From the NCBI RefSeq assembly GCF_024346995.1, contig NZ_AP024887.1:558001-622000 (forward strand): a stretch of 64,000 bases of DNA. Direction: 5' to 3'. This stretch comes from Vibrio palustris. Its GTDB lineage: Bacteria > Pseudomonadota > Gammaproteobacteria > Enterobacterales > Vibrionaceae. Numbering within the stretch: the first letter of the stretch is position 1; each line of letters opens with the position of its first letter. The notes under the pieces were generated by a model. The model searched no databases, was not told the DNA's origin, and worked only from the letters and a program-made list of their open reading frames with translations. The position numbers and the translations under genes are program-made. This document shows positions 37,018 to 47,276 of this stretch, piece after piece.

Positions 37018-37590
37018 ATGTCAACGATCATGTTATTTCCACTTGGTTCGATTGTCATGCCCGAGGGAAAAATGGCATTACGTATTTTTGAACCTCGCTA
37101 TCAGCGTATGGTCGCAGAAAGTATGAAAACGGATTCCTGTTTTGGTCTGTGTTTGAGTGGCTCGAATGGTGCTGCTGGTGAGGGAGAGTTATCACAGTTT
37201 GGTACTTGGGTTAAAATCGTTGATTTTGAGCGTTTAGACGATGGGCTGCTTGGCATTACGGTTGTGGGGATCAAGCGTTTTCGCATTCATTCTATTACGA
37301 CAGAAAGCGATGGATTACGTATCGCTGACGTAGAGTGGCACGCCAGCTGGCCAATGCAAGAAATGGAAAAGAAAGATGCGTTTCTTGCCGAACGTTTACA
37401 AGATCTGTATCAAGAAATCCCACAGGTAGGACAACTCTATCCCCATTGTTTTTTTGATGATGCCAGTTGGGTTACTCAGCGATGGTTAGAACTTATGCCA
37501 TTAACCCATGAGCAGTTTGATCAGCTTTCTCGCCACGATGATTGCCAAATTGCTTTGTCTTACTTACGTTTCGCAATGAATGATGATTAA
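37018..37590 (+). CDS. LON substrate-binding-domain protein
   Basis: 190-residue protein made only of the N-terminal substrate-binding domain of Lon protease (PF02190-like): MLFPLGSIVMPEGKMALRIF near the start and FEPRYQRMV soon after are typical. It lacks the ATPase and protease parts, so it is not a protease by itself. Stand-alone LON-domain proteins are widespread and their role is unknown. A very strong AAGGAGG ribosome-binding site precedes the ATG. Single gene, divergent from ompK; the MFS gene follows after 160 bp. Confidence 0.85.
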   Translation: MSTIMLFPLGSIVMPEGKMALRIFEPRYQRMVAESMKTDSCFGLCLSGSNGAAGEGELSQFGTWVKIVDFERLDDGLLGITVVGIKRFRIHSITTESDGLRIADVEWHASWPMQEMEKKDAFLAERLQDLYQEIPQVGQLYPHCFFDDASWVTQRWLELMPLTHEQFDQLSRHDDCQIALSYLRFAMNDD

Positions 37591-37749
37591 CCGAGAAGTC
37601 CTGGTTTTAATCAGTCAGTTGACCATTTTGACTCTCTTGCGATAGTGACTATTTACTATATCTTAACCCTATAATTGCTTATTATATGCTGTGTTTTTGA
37701 GCAGCGTCTAACGTTGTGTTTTAACCATTTCTTTGATTTAAGTGGATTC

Positions 37750-39186
37750 ATGTCTAACGTTGATAAAAAAGTTTTTCTCCGTATCTTTGCAACTGTGTTT
37801 TTACCTATGTTTTTGGCGGCAGTCGATCAAACGTTATTAGCCACAGCGACACCGGATATTGTTCGCGACATAGGCGATATGCAGCTCGCCTCTTGGATTG
37901 TGATTGGATATATGTTGACGGGGGCCGCTACGATCCCAATTTACGGCTGGCTCGGTGATCAGTTTGGTCGACGTAATATCCTGATTGTCGCATTAGGTAT
38001 CTTTGCGATGGGCTCGGTATTTTGTGCTCTTTCCAGCACGATGTTTCAGCTCGTCATGGGCCGGATTTTACAAGGTATCGGCAGTGGCGGTTTGATGAGC
38101 TTGTCGCAAGCCCTTATTGGTGAGGTGGTACCGCCACGCCAACGTGCTCGTTTCCAAGGGTATTTTTCTGCTTTTTTTGCGTTGTCGAGTATTAGTGGTC
38201 CGGTTCTTGGTGGGCTAGTTGTCACTTATTTAAGCTGGCAGTGGTTATTTTGGTTTAATTTACCGCTCATAGCATTAGGTGTGTATCGTTTAAGTCGTAT
38301 GAAAACGGTCGCCTTACCAGAAAAGCGTCGCAGTATTGATGCTTATGGTTTAATGCTTTTTCCTATTTTAACGGCTGTGATCATTTATTGGTTGTCGTCC
38401 GGTGGACATTATTTTGCGTGGGGATCTGTAACAAGTATCGCTCTGATTAGTACTTTTTTGGTGACGTTTGGCATTTTTATATGGCAACAAAAACGCACCC
38501 AAGATTCTTTTTTGCCCTTACATTTGTTGGTCAAAAAAGAAATACATAGGCCATTACTTTCTGGATTTATGTTTGCGGCATGCCTATTTTTATTGGCTTT
38601 CTTTCTGCCTATTTTCTTACAAGTCGCCTTACATCTTAATGCTGCAGCCGCGGGTGTACATATGATTCCATTATCTGGTGGTGTGATTTGCGGGGCCTAC
38701 ACGACGGGAAAATTGATCAGCCGCTATGGAGTGCCTAAGTATATTCCCGTTATCGGGATGAGCTTTACCGCGGTGAACTTTCTTCTATTAGGAACATTAG
38801 CACCGACGCCGACACTCGTTAGTGGGTTAGCGTTTTTGTGTGGTTGCGGGTTAGGGACTGTGATGCCTTCTACTCAGTTAACGATTCAAACGATCGCTGG
38901 TAAGCAACACTTAGGGCGGATTACCGCGATGGGGGGGCTATGTCGTTCATTAGGTGGTTCAGTGGGCACGGCGATGTTTGGTACTTTGATTTACTCGTTA
39001 ATCCCAGGTTTTGGTGTCAGTAGTTCCATCGACGTTTTAGTGAATGCTCCGCATGGAGTGGTCGTTGAAGCATTTCAATGGGGATTTAAAGCTGCGGCTT
39101 TACTTGCCGCGGTGTGTGCTTTTAATGCTTTTTGTGTGCCACGGATTCACTTAGATGATTACACATTTGATGAGACCAAGCCTTAA
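37750..39186 (+). CDS. MFS drug:H+ antiporter (DHA2-type)
   Basis: 478-residue inner-membrane transporter with about 14 membrane segments. The DHA2/EmrB-type signatures are visible: LAAVDQTLLATATPDIVRD in helix 1, GWLGDQFGRRN in loop 2-3 (motif A) and GLMSLSQALIGEV near motif B, with the motif C-like SISGPVLGGLV. These proteins usually export drugs, dyes or organic anions; the substrate is unknown and no membrane-fusion partner is next to it. The ATG at 37750 is chosen because it places helix 1 about 12 residues in; an earlier in-frame start at 37675 adds 25 residues of no family value. It ends at a bidirectional terminator. Confidence 0.85.
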   Translation: MSNVDKKVFLRIFATVFLPMFLAAVDQTLLATATPDIVRDIGDMQLASWIVIGYMLTGAATIPIYGWLGDQFGRRNILIVALGIFAMGSVFCALSSTMFQLVMGRILQGIGSGGLMSLSQALIGEVVPPRQRARFQGYFSAFFALSSISGPVLGGLVVTYLSWQWLFWFNLPLIALGVYRLSRMKTVALPEKRRSIDAYGLMLFPILTAVIIYWLSSGGHYFAWGSVTSIALISTFLVTFGIFIWQQKRTQDSFLPLHLLVKKEIHRPLLSGFMFAACLFLLAFFLPIFLQVALHLNAAAAGVHMIPLSGGVICGAYTTGKLISRYGVPKYIPVIGMSFTAVNFLLLGTLAPTPTLVSGLAFLCGCGLGTVMPSTQLTIQTIAGKQHLGRITAMGGLCRSLGGSVGTAMFGTLIYSLIPGFGVSSSIDVLVNAPHGVVVEAFQWGFKAAALLAAVCAFNAFCVPRIHLDDYTFDETKP

Positions 39187-39200
39187 TTGTATATGAATAT

Positions 39201-39230
39201 AAAAAACCAACCGTAGAGGTTGGTTTTTTT
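39201..39230. terminator. Bidirectional terminator between the MFS gene and ampG
   Basis: Stem AAAAAACCAACC / GGTTGGTTTTTT with a GTAGA loop, functional in both directions. Confidence 0.9.
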
Positions 39231-39231
39231 G

Positions 39232-39285
39232 TATCGAACTCATATTTTATATCGAACTCATATTTTATATCGAATTCATAGTCTA
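39232..39285. repeat. 18-bp tandem repeat, three copies
   Basis: Two perfect copies of TATCGAACTCATATTTTA (39232-39249, 39250-39267) and a third diverged copy (39268-39285), lying between the terminator and the ampG stop. Likely slippage product; a possible strain marker. Confidence 0.85.
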
Positions 39286-39286
39286 T

Positions 39287-40642
39287 TCAGTCTTTACTCT
39301 CTTGGGCTTTTGATAAAAGATCATCAAAGTAGTGACGTAAGTAATACAGCATAAACAAGCTTGGAATCACCATAACCGCAGTAAACACAAAGAATAATGA
39401 CCAGTTATTTAGGTACTCGGCAAATTGCCCGCTCATCGAGGATAAGGTCGTGCGGCTAAAGTTACCTAATGAGGCAAGTAAGGCATATTGTGTGGCGGAG
39501 AATGCCTGACCGGTTAATACCGTTAAAAACGAGACGAACGCGATGGTTGAGAACGCAGTCGTAAAGTTATCAACAAAAATCGTCGCAACAAATAAGTGTT
39601 CGTTGGGGCCAACCTCGGCAATCCATGCGAACATTAAGTTACTGGCTGACATAGCAATGCCACCAATCATTAAGCCGCGGACAATACCAAATCGTACATT
39701 CACCATACTGCCTAGAAAAGTGAATAACATCGTCGCTCCCCAGCCAATTAACTTAGAGTAATAGCCAATTTGTTCATTGGTAAAGCCAATATCTTTATAA
39801 AAAGCAATCGACATGCGCCCGAGAAAGGCTTCGCCAATCTTAAACAAAAACACGAAGAGTAAAATGGTTATGGAAACCTTAAAACCATTACGACGAAAAA
39901 AGTCTGCAAAAGGTTCGATAACTGTAACACTTAGCCATGAGATCACTCGATTATGAACCACTTTTTCATAGCGCTCTTCTGCTTGGTTTTGCAGTTCTTC
40001 ACGATGGTTTTGGGGTTCTTTAACGATCAACGTCATGAGCATCAATAACAGCACAACAGCCGCCATACCATAGAACACCATATTCCAGCCTTGACTATCA
40101 GCATTGGCAAACGCGAAATAACCTGGTAGAGAATACCCTGTCCACCAACCAATTACCGCCATAGCAGAGGCTTGAGGGAGCTTAGATTCTTCTGATTTAG
40201 GAAAACTATCAATACGAAACGCATCAATAGCAATATCTTGCGTTGCTGACGCCGTCGCAATCAATAACGCAATCATTGAGGTGAGGAGTAATTGTTTTTC
40301 CGGGTGAACCCCCGCTAAGTACAGTGTGCCTATGAGCATGATGGTCTGACAGAAAAAAATCCATCCTCTACGTTGTCCTAACCACTGACAAACAATCGGT
40401 ATTTTGACTCGGTCGACCAAAGGCGCCCATAAAAAGTTAATGGCATAGACGGCAAAGACACTACCAAAGTAGCCGATTTGCGCGAGGGTTAACCCCGCAT
40501 CGGTAAGCCATCCTGACATTGCTGAGCCAATTAATACCCACGGAAAACCACTTGAGCAGCCTAAAAGAAAGACCCAAAATAGGCGCCGATCCGCATAGCT
40601 TTTTAGGGTTTGTTGCCACGTTGGATGAGGTTTTACAGGCAT
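39287..40642 (-). CDS. ampG: Muropeptide permease AmpG
   Basis: MFS transporter that brings anhydro-muropeptides into the cytoplasm for cell-wall recycling; it also feeds the signal for beta-lactamase induction where AmpR is present. 451 residues with 12-14 membrane helices and the AmpG N terminus (LLGCSSGFPWVLIGSAMSGW), plus ATASATQDIAIDAFRID, which is family-typical. It is the last gene of yajG - cyclophilin - ampG; yajG and ampG are also neighbours in E. coli. AAGGA lies 9 bases before the ATG. A hairpin sits between the cyclophilin gene and ampG, so its expression may be reduced relative to upstream genes. Confidence 0.92.
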   Translation of the reverse strand: MPVKPHPTWQQTLKSYADRRLFWVFLLGCSSGFPWVLIGSAMSGWLTDAGLTLAQIGYFGSVFAVYAINFLWAPLVDRVKIPIVCQWLGQRRGWIFFCQTIMLIGTLYLAGVHPEKQLLLTSMIALLIATASATQDIAIDAFRIDSFPKSEESKLPQASAMAVIGWWTGYSLPGYFAFANADSQGWNMVFYGMAAVVLLLMLMTLIVKEPQNHREELQNQAEERYEKVVHNRVISWLSVTVIEPFADFFRRNGFKVSITILLFVFLFKIGEAFLGRMSIAFYKDIGFTNEQIGYYSKLIGWGATMLFTFLGSMVNVRFGIVRGLMIGGIAMSASNLMFAWIAEVGPNEHLFVATIFVDNFTTAFSTIAFVSFLTVLTGQAFSATQYALLASLGNFSRTTLSSMSGQFAEYLNNWSLFFVFTAVMVIPSLFMLYYLRHYFDDLLSKAQESKD

Positions 40643-40660
40643 AGCATGTCCTTATACATA

Positions 40661-40683
40661 CAGGCTCCTAACATTGGAGCCTG
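40661..40683 (-). terminator. Intercistronic hairpin between cyclophilin gene and ampG
   Basis: Perfect stem CAGGCTCC / GGAGCCTG with 7-nt loop and no T-tract, so more likely an attenuating or RNA-stabilising hairpin than a full terminator. Confidence 0.5.
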
Positions 40684-40687
40684 ATGA

Positions 40688-41233
40688 TTACGGCGTATAG
40701 GTTACTTTATTGATAACGATTGGGGTTTCAGGGACATTTTTCATAAAGCCCACGTTGTGAGTGGGTTGCTTGGTCATCGATTGGACAACATCAAACCCTG
40801 AAACAACTTTACCAAATACCGCATAACCTGCAGAGCTTCTGCTGTAATTAAGAAAGTTATTATCCGCTAAATTAATGAAAAATTGTCGAGTGGCAGAGTT
40901 GGGGGACTGAGTCCGTGCCATCGCGATGGTTGCCGTGTCGTTAGTCAGCCCGTTACCAGCTTCGTTTTTAATCGGACGGTAGGTTTTAAGCCGTTTTAAA
41001 TCGCTATCAAACCCGCCACCTTGCGCCATGAAGCCAGGAATGACACGGTGAAATTGACTTCCCACATAACTGCCATCTTTCACGTAGCGTAAAAAGTTTT
41101 TTACTGTTACTGGAGCTTGTTGCGGCTTAAGCTCCACGGTAAATTTGCCTAACGTAGTGGTAAAGGTCACCTGTGGGGTGGCCAATACCGGTGTACTGAG
41201 TAAGGCAAGTAACAATAACCAAGGTTTAGCCAT
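40688..41233 (-). CDS. Periplasmic peptidyl-prolyl isomerase, cyclophilin type
   Basis: 181 residues: signal peptide (KPWLLLLALLSTPVLA, cleavage before TPQVTF), then one cyclophilin domain. The catalytic arginine is in FHRVIPGFMAQGG and the proline-pocket residues in RQFFINLADNNFLN. It speeds cis-trans isomerisation of prolyl bonds in exported proteins, like PpiA of E. coli. The start overlaps the end of yajG by 8 bp and has AAGGAA 8 bases upstream, so translation is coupled. Gene name left open because ppiA and ppiB forms cannot be told apart confidently in vibrios. Confidence 0.88.
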   Translation of the reverse strand: MAKPWLLLLALLSTPVLATPQVTFTTTLGKFTVELKPQQAPVTVKNFLRYVKDGSYVGSQFHRVIPGFMAQGGGFDSDLKRLKTYRPIKNEAGNGLTNDTATIAMARTQSPNSATRQFFINLADNNFLNYSRSSAGYAVFGKVVSGFDVVQSMTKQPTHNVGFMKNVPETPIVINKVTYTP

Positions 41234-41798
41234 GGAAACGTTCCTTCATGTATTGGCGTAGCTCAGTGTCATTAGCCATTTCTTTCAAAACATTATTAAC
41301 GACATCATTAAATACCATCTGCACATCTTGCACCGATGCACTCAGGGCTGCGGTACGATTCGCTGTACCCGTAAAGGTTTTCACTAAACGCCCTTTTGGT
41401 GACTCAGCAGTGACTTCAATCACGACTTTAGCGGTCATTTCATTGTCGAGTATTGAGTGCTTTACTTTCACTAATGCATTTTCAATTTCAATATTAACCG
41501 AATTTTTACTATTTACGGTGACGTTAAACCCTTGGGATTGAAATTGATCTTTAACGGCATTCTCTACAGCAATACGTACATTTTGACGCGCATGAACCGG
41601 TTCAATTTGATTACGGCCGCTATCGATTAGAGCAATATACTGTGCAGAGCGTACATCTTTACTGGTGAGCGTGAATGACGCATTTTGTGCAACCTGTGAT
41701 GTGTTTGTGGTTGGCTTAGGGACAAAATTAATTTGTTGTTGAGGCGTTGAACAAGCTGTCAGCAGGGCGATAGACGCCGCAAGAACCAGTTTTTTCAT
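41226..41798 (-). CDS. yajG: YajG-family lipoprotein
   Basis: 190-residue predicted lipoprotein: signal MKKLVLAASIALLTAC with lipobox LTAC, then a YajG-like domain (NFVPKPTTN, VRSAQYIALIDSGRNQ). Function unknown; it is a conserved partner of ampG and bolA in enterics, and the same three genes are close here (bolA is 1.3 kb away, divergent). An AAGGAA ribosome-binding site precedes the ATG. First gene of the yajG-cyclophilin-ampG operon. Confidence 0.88.
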   Translation of the reverse strand: MKKLVLAASIALLTACSTPQQQINFVPKPTTNTSQVAQNASFTLTSKDVRSAQYIALIDSGRNQIEPVHARQNVRIAVENAVKDQFQSQGFNVTVNSKNSVNIEIENALVKVKHSILDNEMTAKVVIEVTAESPKGRLVKTFTGTANRTAALSASVQDVQMVFNDVVNNVLKEMANDTELRQYMKERFHG

Positions 41799-41833
41799 GG
41801 TTTATTCCTTTCTGTGTTTGAGCATTAGAGCGT

Positions 41834-42964
41834 TTAACCCTTAGTGGCTTCTAAAATAACAAATTTTTTGTTGCCAGCGACAGTCTTTATACGTGACTTG
41901 CCGAAGAGTTTAGCGAGTTTTACATCGTACCTTAGGTGACGGTTACCAATAACCATTAATTTACCTGTCTTATGCAGGACATGCTTAGCATCACAAAACA
42001 TTTGCCAAGCGATGTGATCGGTAATCGCTTGCTGCTGATGAAATGGCGGATTACACACGACCAAATCAGCGCAGGGCTCTGTAAAATCATCTAAACAGTT
42101 GTTGGCTACGCAGTGAATATCACGCTCATAACCGAGGTTTTGTTGTAAATTCTTACGTGCTGATGCGACCGCCATAAAGCTTTCATCAATACAAGTGAGC
42201 TGAGCGTTAGGGTTGAGTTGGCCTAATTTCACTGACAGCACGCCGTTACCACAACCTAGATCGATGATGTTTTTCACTGTAGGGTCTTGCGGCAAATATT
42301 TGAGCATAAAGCGCGCGCCCTGATCTAAGCTTTCTCCAGAGTACACATTAGGACGATTGCTTAAATGAATGGTTTCATGCTCGACATCCCACTCGATATC
42401 TTCAGGAACAACATTCAATGCAGCATTAGGCTGACTAAACACTAAACGATGCTTTTTCCAAGCCAACGAGGTATGTGTGTCTCCTAAATAACGCTCGAAC
42501 AATTTTAATGTGGATGAGTGTATGTCTTTCGCTTTATTCACCCCAATCACCGCACAATCACTAGGCAGTTGCTCTCGCAGTTGTGATAACTGCCAAATCA
42601 AATGGCGATTATTACGCGGTATTTGCATGACCACTACATCCACGTCTTTAGGTATAGCATCCATGGTCGTGAGATATGTCACTTCTTCGCAATGATTGTG
42701 TCGAAGGTTATTTAAAATACCTTGATGAGCGATAAACGAGTCACTCATCACCGTGACACGATGCCGCGTTGAAAACCAACAACTGAGTGCGCCGAAATGA
42801 TCGTTAAGCACTAAAATGTGCTGATTGTCGGCGAGGCCCATATCTTCAACATGGTGAATCAGGTATTCATCCCCAGCATCCCATGCTTGCAGCGTATCAT
42901 TTTTATTCGCAGGGAAGCGATGTAGGGTAAGTTGGCGCCCTAATATCGTGAGCTCAGTGTTCAT
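41834..42964 (-). CDS. rlmG: 23S rRNA (guanine-1835-N2)-methyltransferase RlmG
   Basis: SAM-dependent methyltransferase acting on G1835 of 23S rRNA. 376 residues, two tandem Rossmann-like halves, as in RsmC/RlmG proteins: the N-terminal half has lost the SAM motif and the C-terminal half has DLGCGNGVLSVKLG (about residue 240) and the catalytic NPPFHQQQ motif (about residue 309). Start at the ATG 42964; the ribosome-binding site is weak. Divergent from bolA. 35 bp separate its stop from the yajG start, so it may be the first gene of the yajG operon. Confidence 0.92.
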   Translation of the reverse strand: MNTELTILGRQLTLHRFPANKNDTLQAWDAGDEYLIHHVEDMGLADNQHILVLNDHFGALSCWFSTRHRVTVMSDSFIAHQGILNNLRHNHCEEVTYLTTMDAIPKDVDVVVMQIPRNNRHLIWQLSQLREQLPSDCAVIGVNKAKDIHSSTLKLFERYLGDTHTSLAWKKHRLVFSQPNAALNVVPEDIEWDVEHETIHLSNRPNVYSGESLDQGARFMLKYLPQDPTVKNIIDLGCGNGVLSVKLGQLNPNAQLTCIDESFMAVASARKNLQQNLGYERDIHCVANNCLDDFTEPCADLVVCNPPFHQQQAITDHIAWQMFCDAKHVLHKTGKLMVIGNRHLRYDVKLAKLFGKSRIKTVAGNKKFVILEATKG

Positions 42965-43104
42965 AATGCATTACAGTTATCAGACAAGAGGGATATTGTC
43001 GCAAAAGCAACGATGAGAGGAAACCAAAACCTTTTTTTTCTCGGCCGCGACACGGTAGACTATAAATACTATTTCTATCGATGCATAATAAATAAGCAGG
43101 GACT

Positions 43105-43416
43105 ATGGTAATCCAAGAAACGATTGAGCAGAAGTTAACCTCGGCATTTCAGCCATTGTATTTAAATGTCGAAAACGAAAGTGGTATGCATAACGTCGCT
43201 CCGGGCTCGGAAAGCCACTTTAAAGTGACAGTAGTCGCCACCGAATTTGAAGGACAAAGACTGTTGGCACGCCACCGTCGTGTCAATCAAGTCTTAGCCG
43301 ATGAACTGGCTAATCATATTCACGCCTTAGCAATCCATACTTATACTCAACAAGAGTGGCAAGAGCGGCAGGCGAGTCGACCTGATAGCCCAGCTTGTCT
43401 TGGCGGTGGACGCTAA
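43105..43416 (+). CDS. bolA: BolA family protein
   Basis: 103-residue BolA protein, a stress and morphology factor that in many bacteria works with monothiol glutaredoxin in iron-sulfur handling and can bind DNA. The fold is clear: [20 protein letters not shown], then [21 protein letters not shown] and the helix VNQVLADEL followed by [13 protein letters not shown]. Single gene divergent from rlmG, followed by a hairpin. Confidence 0.93.
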   Translation: MVIQETIEQKLTSAFQPLYLNVENESGMHNVAPGSESHFKVTVVATEFEGQRLLARHRRVNQVLADELANHIHALAIHTYTQQEWQERQASRPDSPACLGGGR

Positions 43417-43908
43417 TTAAGAGAAATTAAGACAAAATGCTGCGAAAAGTGGCATTTTGTCCAATACTGTAACAGTAATAAAACAACGTCGAGCGAGTTT
43501 AGTTAAGGAGTAACATAAGCGAGTCCCCACTTTAGGGAAGTTAGATTTTACTTTCTAACCGTCTTTGATAGAACAATCGGAGCGCGAGCTGGGCAAGTAG
43601 AGGCGACTTCGTGTGCTTGATAAAAATAAGGTAATTCGTAATATTCTTAATGGCATCAAGTTCCTAAAAAATGTTAAACTAGCTTATCTGATAAATCTCC
43701 TCTCGATACTGTGACGAGGTTGTTAAAAGGATGTTGCGGCTTTGGTGTGCTCAGGTAAGCCAAAGCGGACACAGTTAATGTCGTGTCTAGAGGGCAACGC
43801 ATCGTTTCTGTCTAATCTGACGATTTTGGCAAATCGGCGCAGTGTTGTGCCTCGAATTTGCGCAATTTAAATAATCTTTTTCCCGATAAAAAAGTAGTGC
43901 AAGTGCGT
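43417..43908. other. Long leader/promoter region of the nqr operon (492 bp)
   Basis: No supported coding frame. It contains the bolA hairpin (43431-43461), a CTCG/CGAG stem near 43700-43726 and a GCTTTGG/CCAAAGC stem at about 43740-43766. A long transcribed leader is possible. No recognised riboswitch. Confidence 0.5.
43431..43461 (+). terminator. Hairpin after bolA
   Basis: Perfect 10-bp stem GACAAAATGC / GCATTTTGTC with an 11-nt loop, 15 bp after the bolA stop. There is no T-tract after the stem, so termination is only moderately supported. Confidence 0.55.
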
Positions 43909-45249
43909 ATGATTACAATAAAAAAGGGTTTGGATCTCCCTATTTCAGGTGTTCCATCCCAGGTGATTAGTGATGGTAAAACCATCAAAAAAGTCGCCTT
44001 GCTTGGCGAAGAGTACGTTGGCATGCGTCCAACGATGCATGTTCGTGAAGGTGATGTAGTAAAAAAAGCTCAAGTTCTTTTTGTGGATAAGAAGAATCCT
44101 GGCGTGAAATTTACTGCACCAGCTAGCGGCAAAGTTATCGAAGTCAATCGTGGTGAAAAACGTGTACTTCAATCGGTTGTGATTGAAGTGGCAGGTGATG
44201 ACCAAGTGACATTTGATAAGTTTGAAGCCAATCAAATATCTGGTCTTGACCGTGATACGGTTAAAACTCAGTTGATTGATTCTGGTCTTTGGACAGCATT
44301 GCGTACCCGACCGTTCAGCAAGGTTCCAGCAGTCGATTCAAACACAAATGCGATCTTTGTAACCGCTACGGACACGCGTCCTTTAGCCGCCGATCCTAGT
44401 GTTGTTATCAATGAGCAACCAGAAGCGTTTGTTGCTGGACTCGATGTTCTAGCAGCGTTGACCGACGGTAAAGTGTTCGTATGTAAAAAAGCGGACAAAC
44501 TGCCTCGTTCATCTCACTCTAAAGTTGAAGAGCAAGTATTTGCAGGGCCTCATCCCGCAGGTCTTCCCGGTACTCACATGCACCACCTGTACCCAGTAAG
44601 TGCAGATCATGTTGCATGGAGCATCAACTATCAGGATGTGATCGCGTTCGGTAAAATGTTCCTAACGGGTGAATTGCACACAGACCGTGTCATTTCACTA
44701 GCAGGACCAGTCGTGAATAAGCCACGTCTCGTTCGTACCGTCATGGGGGCGTGCATCGATAACATCGTTGAGAACGAAATCATGAAAGGCGAAGTTCGTG
44801 TTATATCTGGCTCAGTGCTGTCGGGGACGATTGCATCTGGTCCACACGCGTACCTAGGTCGTTACCATCTGCAAGTATCCGTTTTACGTGAAGGTCGTGA
44901 GAAAGAGTTTTTAGGTTGGGCAACGCCTGGTAAGAACCGTTTCTCAGTGACACGTGCGTATTTAGGCCACCTGTTTAAAGGTCAACTATTTAACATGACC
45001 ACTTCCACGTGTGGAAGCGAACGTTCAATGGTGCCAATTGGTAACTACGAAAAAGTGATGCCATTAGATATGGAGCCAACTTTGTTGCTTCGTGATCTAT
45101 GTGCAGGTGATTCAGACAGTGCTCAACGCATGGGTGCATTAGAACTTGATGAAGAAGATCTAGCGCTGTGTACCTTTGTTTGTCCAGGTAAATACGAGTA
45201 CGGTGAGTTACTTCGTGAATGCTTGGCTAAGATTGAGAAAGAAGGGTAA
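43909..45249 (+). CDS. nqrA: Na+-translocating NADH:quinone reductase subunit A
   Basis: Peripheral subunit of the Na+-NQR respiratory complex, which couples NADH oxidation by ubiquinone to sodium export. 446 residues, the V. cholerae length. N terminus [11 protein letters not shown] and [19 protein letters not shown] are characteristic. The ATG at 43909 is used; an ATG 17 codons earlier would add a stretch foreign to the family, and the ribosome-binding site is weak for either. First gene of nqrA-F; nqrB follows after 4 bp. Confidence 0.97.
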   Translation: MITIKKGLDLPISGVPSQVISDGKTIKKVALLGEEYVGMRPTMHVREGDVVKKAQVLFVDKKNPGVKFTAPASGKVIEVNRGEKRVLQSVVIEVAGDDQVTFDKFEANQISGLDRDTVKTQLIDSGLWTALRTRPFSKVPAVDSNTNAIFVTATDTRPLAADPSVVINEQPEAFVAGLDVLAALTDGKVFVCKKADKLPRSSHSKVEEQVFAGPHPAGLPGTHMHHLYPVSADHVAWSINYQDVIAFGKMFLTGELHTDRVISLAGPVVNKPRLVRTVMGACIDNIVENEIMKGEVRVISGSVLSGTIASGPHAYLGRYHLQVSVLREGREKEFLGWATPGKNRFSVTRAYLGHLFKGQLFNMTTSTCGSERSMVPIGNYEKVMPLDMEPTLLLRDLCAGDSDSAQRMGALELDEEDLALCTFVCPGKYEYGELLRECLAKIEKEG

Positions 45250-45253
45250 TTTC

Positions 45254-46501
45254 ATGGGCCTTAAAAAGTTTCTTGAAGATATCGAGCCGCATTTTGAACC
45301 AGGCGGGAAGCATGAGAGATGGTTTGCTCTGTATGAAGCAGCAGCGACGATCTTTTATACTCCAGGTATGGTAACTCAAAAGGGCTCGCACGTTCGTGAT
45401 AGTGTTGATTTGAAACGTATCATGATCATGGTTTGGTTAGCAGTATTCCCTGCTATGTTCTTCGGTATGTACAATGCCGGCGGACAGGCCATTGCAGCAT
45501 TAAACCATATGTATTCTGGTGATCAATTCACCTCGATCATCAATGGTGATTGGCACTATTGGTTTACCCAAATGTTGGGTGGAACCATGGGCAGCGACGC
45601 AGCTTGGGGCAGTAAAATGCTACTGGGCGCGACTTATTTCCTACCTATTTATGCCACAGTCTTCATCGTGGGTGGTTTCTGGGAAGTATTGTTCTGTATG
45701 GTGCGTAAGCATGAAGTCAACGAAGGTTTCTTTGTTACTTCTATCTTGTTTGCTTTAATCGTTCCACCAACACTTCCTCTAGGGCAAGCAGCACTAGGTA
45801 TTACCTTTGGTGTGGTAATGGCGAAAGAAGTCTTTGGTGGTACAGGCCGAAACTTCCTTAACCCTGCACTTGCTGGTCGTGCATTCCTATTCTTCGCCTA
45901 CCCTGCGCAATTATCGGGTGACGTAGTTTGGACTGCAGCAGATGGTTTCTCAGGAGCAACAGCTTTAAGCCAATGGGCTCAAAGTGGCGGTGCTTCTCTA
46001 GTAAACACGGCAACAGGGCATACCATTTCTTGGATGGATGCGTTCCTAGGTAACATCCCAGGTTCGATCGGTGAAACATCGACGCTAGCTCTTTTGATTG
46101 GTGCAGCATTCATCGTTTATATGGGTATTGCGTCATGGCGCATTATCGGTGGTGTACTGATTGGTATGATTGCAATCGCATCGCTATTTAACGCGATCGG
46201 TTCTGATACTAACCCAATGTTTGCTATGCCGTTCTACTGGCATTTGGTCCTGGGTGGTTTTGCATTCGGTATGTTCTTTATGGCAACGGATCCTGTATCG
46301 GCGTCATTTACTAATAAAGGTAAGTGGGTGTACGGTGCATTGATTGGTGCTATGTGTGTGTTAATTCGTGTAGTTAACCCGGCATACCCTGAAGGCATGA
46401 TGTTAGCGATTCTGTTCTCTAACCTATTTGCCCCATTGTTCGACCATTTTGTAGTGGAAAGCAACATCAAGCGGAGACTAGCGCGCTATGGCAAGCAATA
46501 A
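45254..46501 (+). CDS. nqrB: Na+-translocating NADH:quinone reductase subunit B
   Basis: Integral membrane subunit of Na+-NQR holding a covalent FMN, riboflavin and the Na+ path. 415 residues with about 10 membrane helices. The FMN-bearing threonine is in [12 protein letters not shown], Thr236, the same number as in V. cholerae, and is flavinylated by ApbE. The ATG at 45254 is chosen because it lies 4 bp after the nqrA stop with a GAAGGG ribosome-binding site; an earlier in-frame start lies inside nqrA. nqrC overlaps its 3' end by 14 bp. Confidence 0.97.
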   Translation: MGLKKFLEDIEPHFEPGGKHERWFALYEAAATIFYTPGMVTQKGSHVRDSVDLKRIMIMVWLAVFPAMFFGMYNAGGQAIAALNHMYSGDQFTSIINGDWHYWFTQMLGGTMGSDAAWGSKMLLGATYFLPIYATVFIVGGFWEVLFCMVRKHEVNEGFFVTSILFALIVPPTLPLGQAALGITFGVVMAKEVFGGTGRNFLNPALAGRAFLFFAYPAQLSGDVVWTAADGFSGATALSQWAQSGGASLVNTATGHTISWMDAFLGNIPGSIGETSTLALLIGAAFIVYMGIASWRIIGGVLIGMIAIASLFNAIGSDTNPMFAMPFYWHLVLGGFAFGMFFMATDPVSASFTNKGKWVYGALIGAMCVLIRVVNPAYPEGMMLAILFSNLFAPLFDHFVVESNIKRRLARYGKQ

Positions 46502-47276
46502 CGATAGCATTAAAAAGACGCTGTTTGTTGTTATCGCGTTGAGCTTAGTGTGCTCAATTATCGTATCGGTAGCGGCAGTAGGTTTACGTGATAAACAAGA
46601 ACTTAACGCAGCAGTAGATAAACAAAGCAAAATCTTACAAGTATCAGGCATTGATATGAGTAAAGGCAGTGTTCGTGATCTATACGAAGAACACATCGTG
46701 CCTAAACTGTTAGATTTTAAAACAGGTAAACTTGTCGATAAAACGGCTAATGGGGTTGCCGCGAAGGATTATAACCAACGTGCAGCTGCATCAAGTCCGA
46801 AGCGTTCTATACGTTTACCAAAAGATAAAGATCCAGCGAAAATTATCACTCGTGCTGACTATGGTTTAGTGTACTTAGTTAAGAAAGACAATGAGTTGTC
46901 TCGTCTTATCTTACCTATCCATGGTAACGGTCTATGGTCGATGATGTACGCATTTGTTGCTGTCGAAACAGACGGTAATACTGTTGACGGACTGATCTAC
47001 TATGAACAGGGTGAAACTCCTGGATTAGGTGGCGAAGTAGAGAACCCTAAATGGCGCGCTCAATTCGTAGGTAAGAAACTGTATGACGATAACCACAACC
47101 CAGCGATTCGTATCGTGAAGGGTGGTGCGCCAGCAGGCTCTGAGCACGGTGTAGATGCGATTTCGGGAGCGACATTGACCAGTAATGGGGTTCAACGCCA
47201 ATTTAATTTCTGGTTAGGTGATATGGGCTACGGGCCATTCCTAGCAAAAGTTCGTGACGGAGGTCTGAAGAACTAA
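46488..47276 (+). CDS. nqrC: Na+-translocating NADH:quinone reductase subunit C
   Basis: Na+-NQR subunit with one N-terminal membrane helix (residues 10-30) and a large periplasmic domain carrying a second covalent FMN. 262 residues. The flavinylation site is SGATLTS with the threonine at about residue 229. Overlaps the end of nqrB by 14 bp and the start of nqrD by one base (TAATG), typical of translational coupling. Confidence 0.97.
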   Translation: MASNNDSIKKTLFVVIALSLVCSIIVSVAAVGLRDKQELNAAVDKQSKILQVSGIDMSKGSVRDLYEEHIVPKLLDFKTGKLVDKTANGVAAKDYNQRAAASSPKRSIRLPKDKDPAKIITRADYGLVYLVKKDNELSRLILPIHGNGLWSMMYAFVAVETDGNTVDGLIYYEQGETPGLGGEVENPKWRAQFVGKKLYDDNHNPAIRIVKGGAPAGSEHGVDAISGATLTSNGVQRQFNFWLGDMGYGPFLAKVRDGGLKN

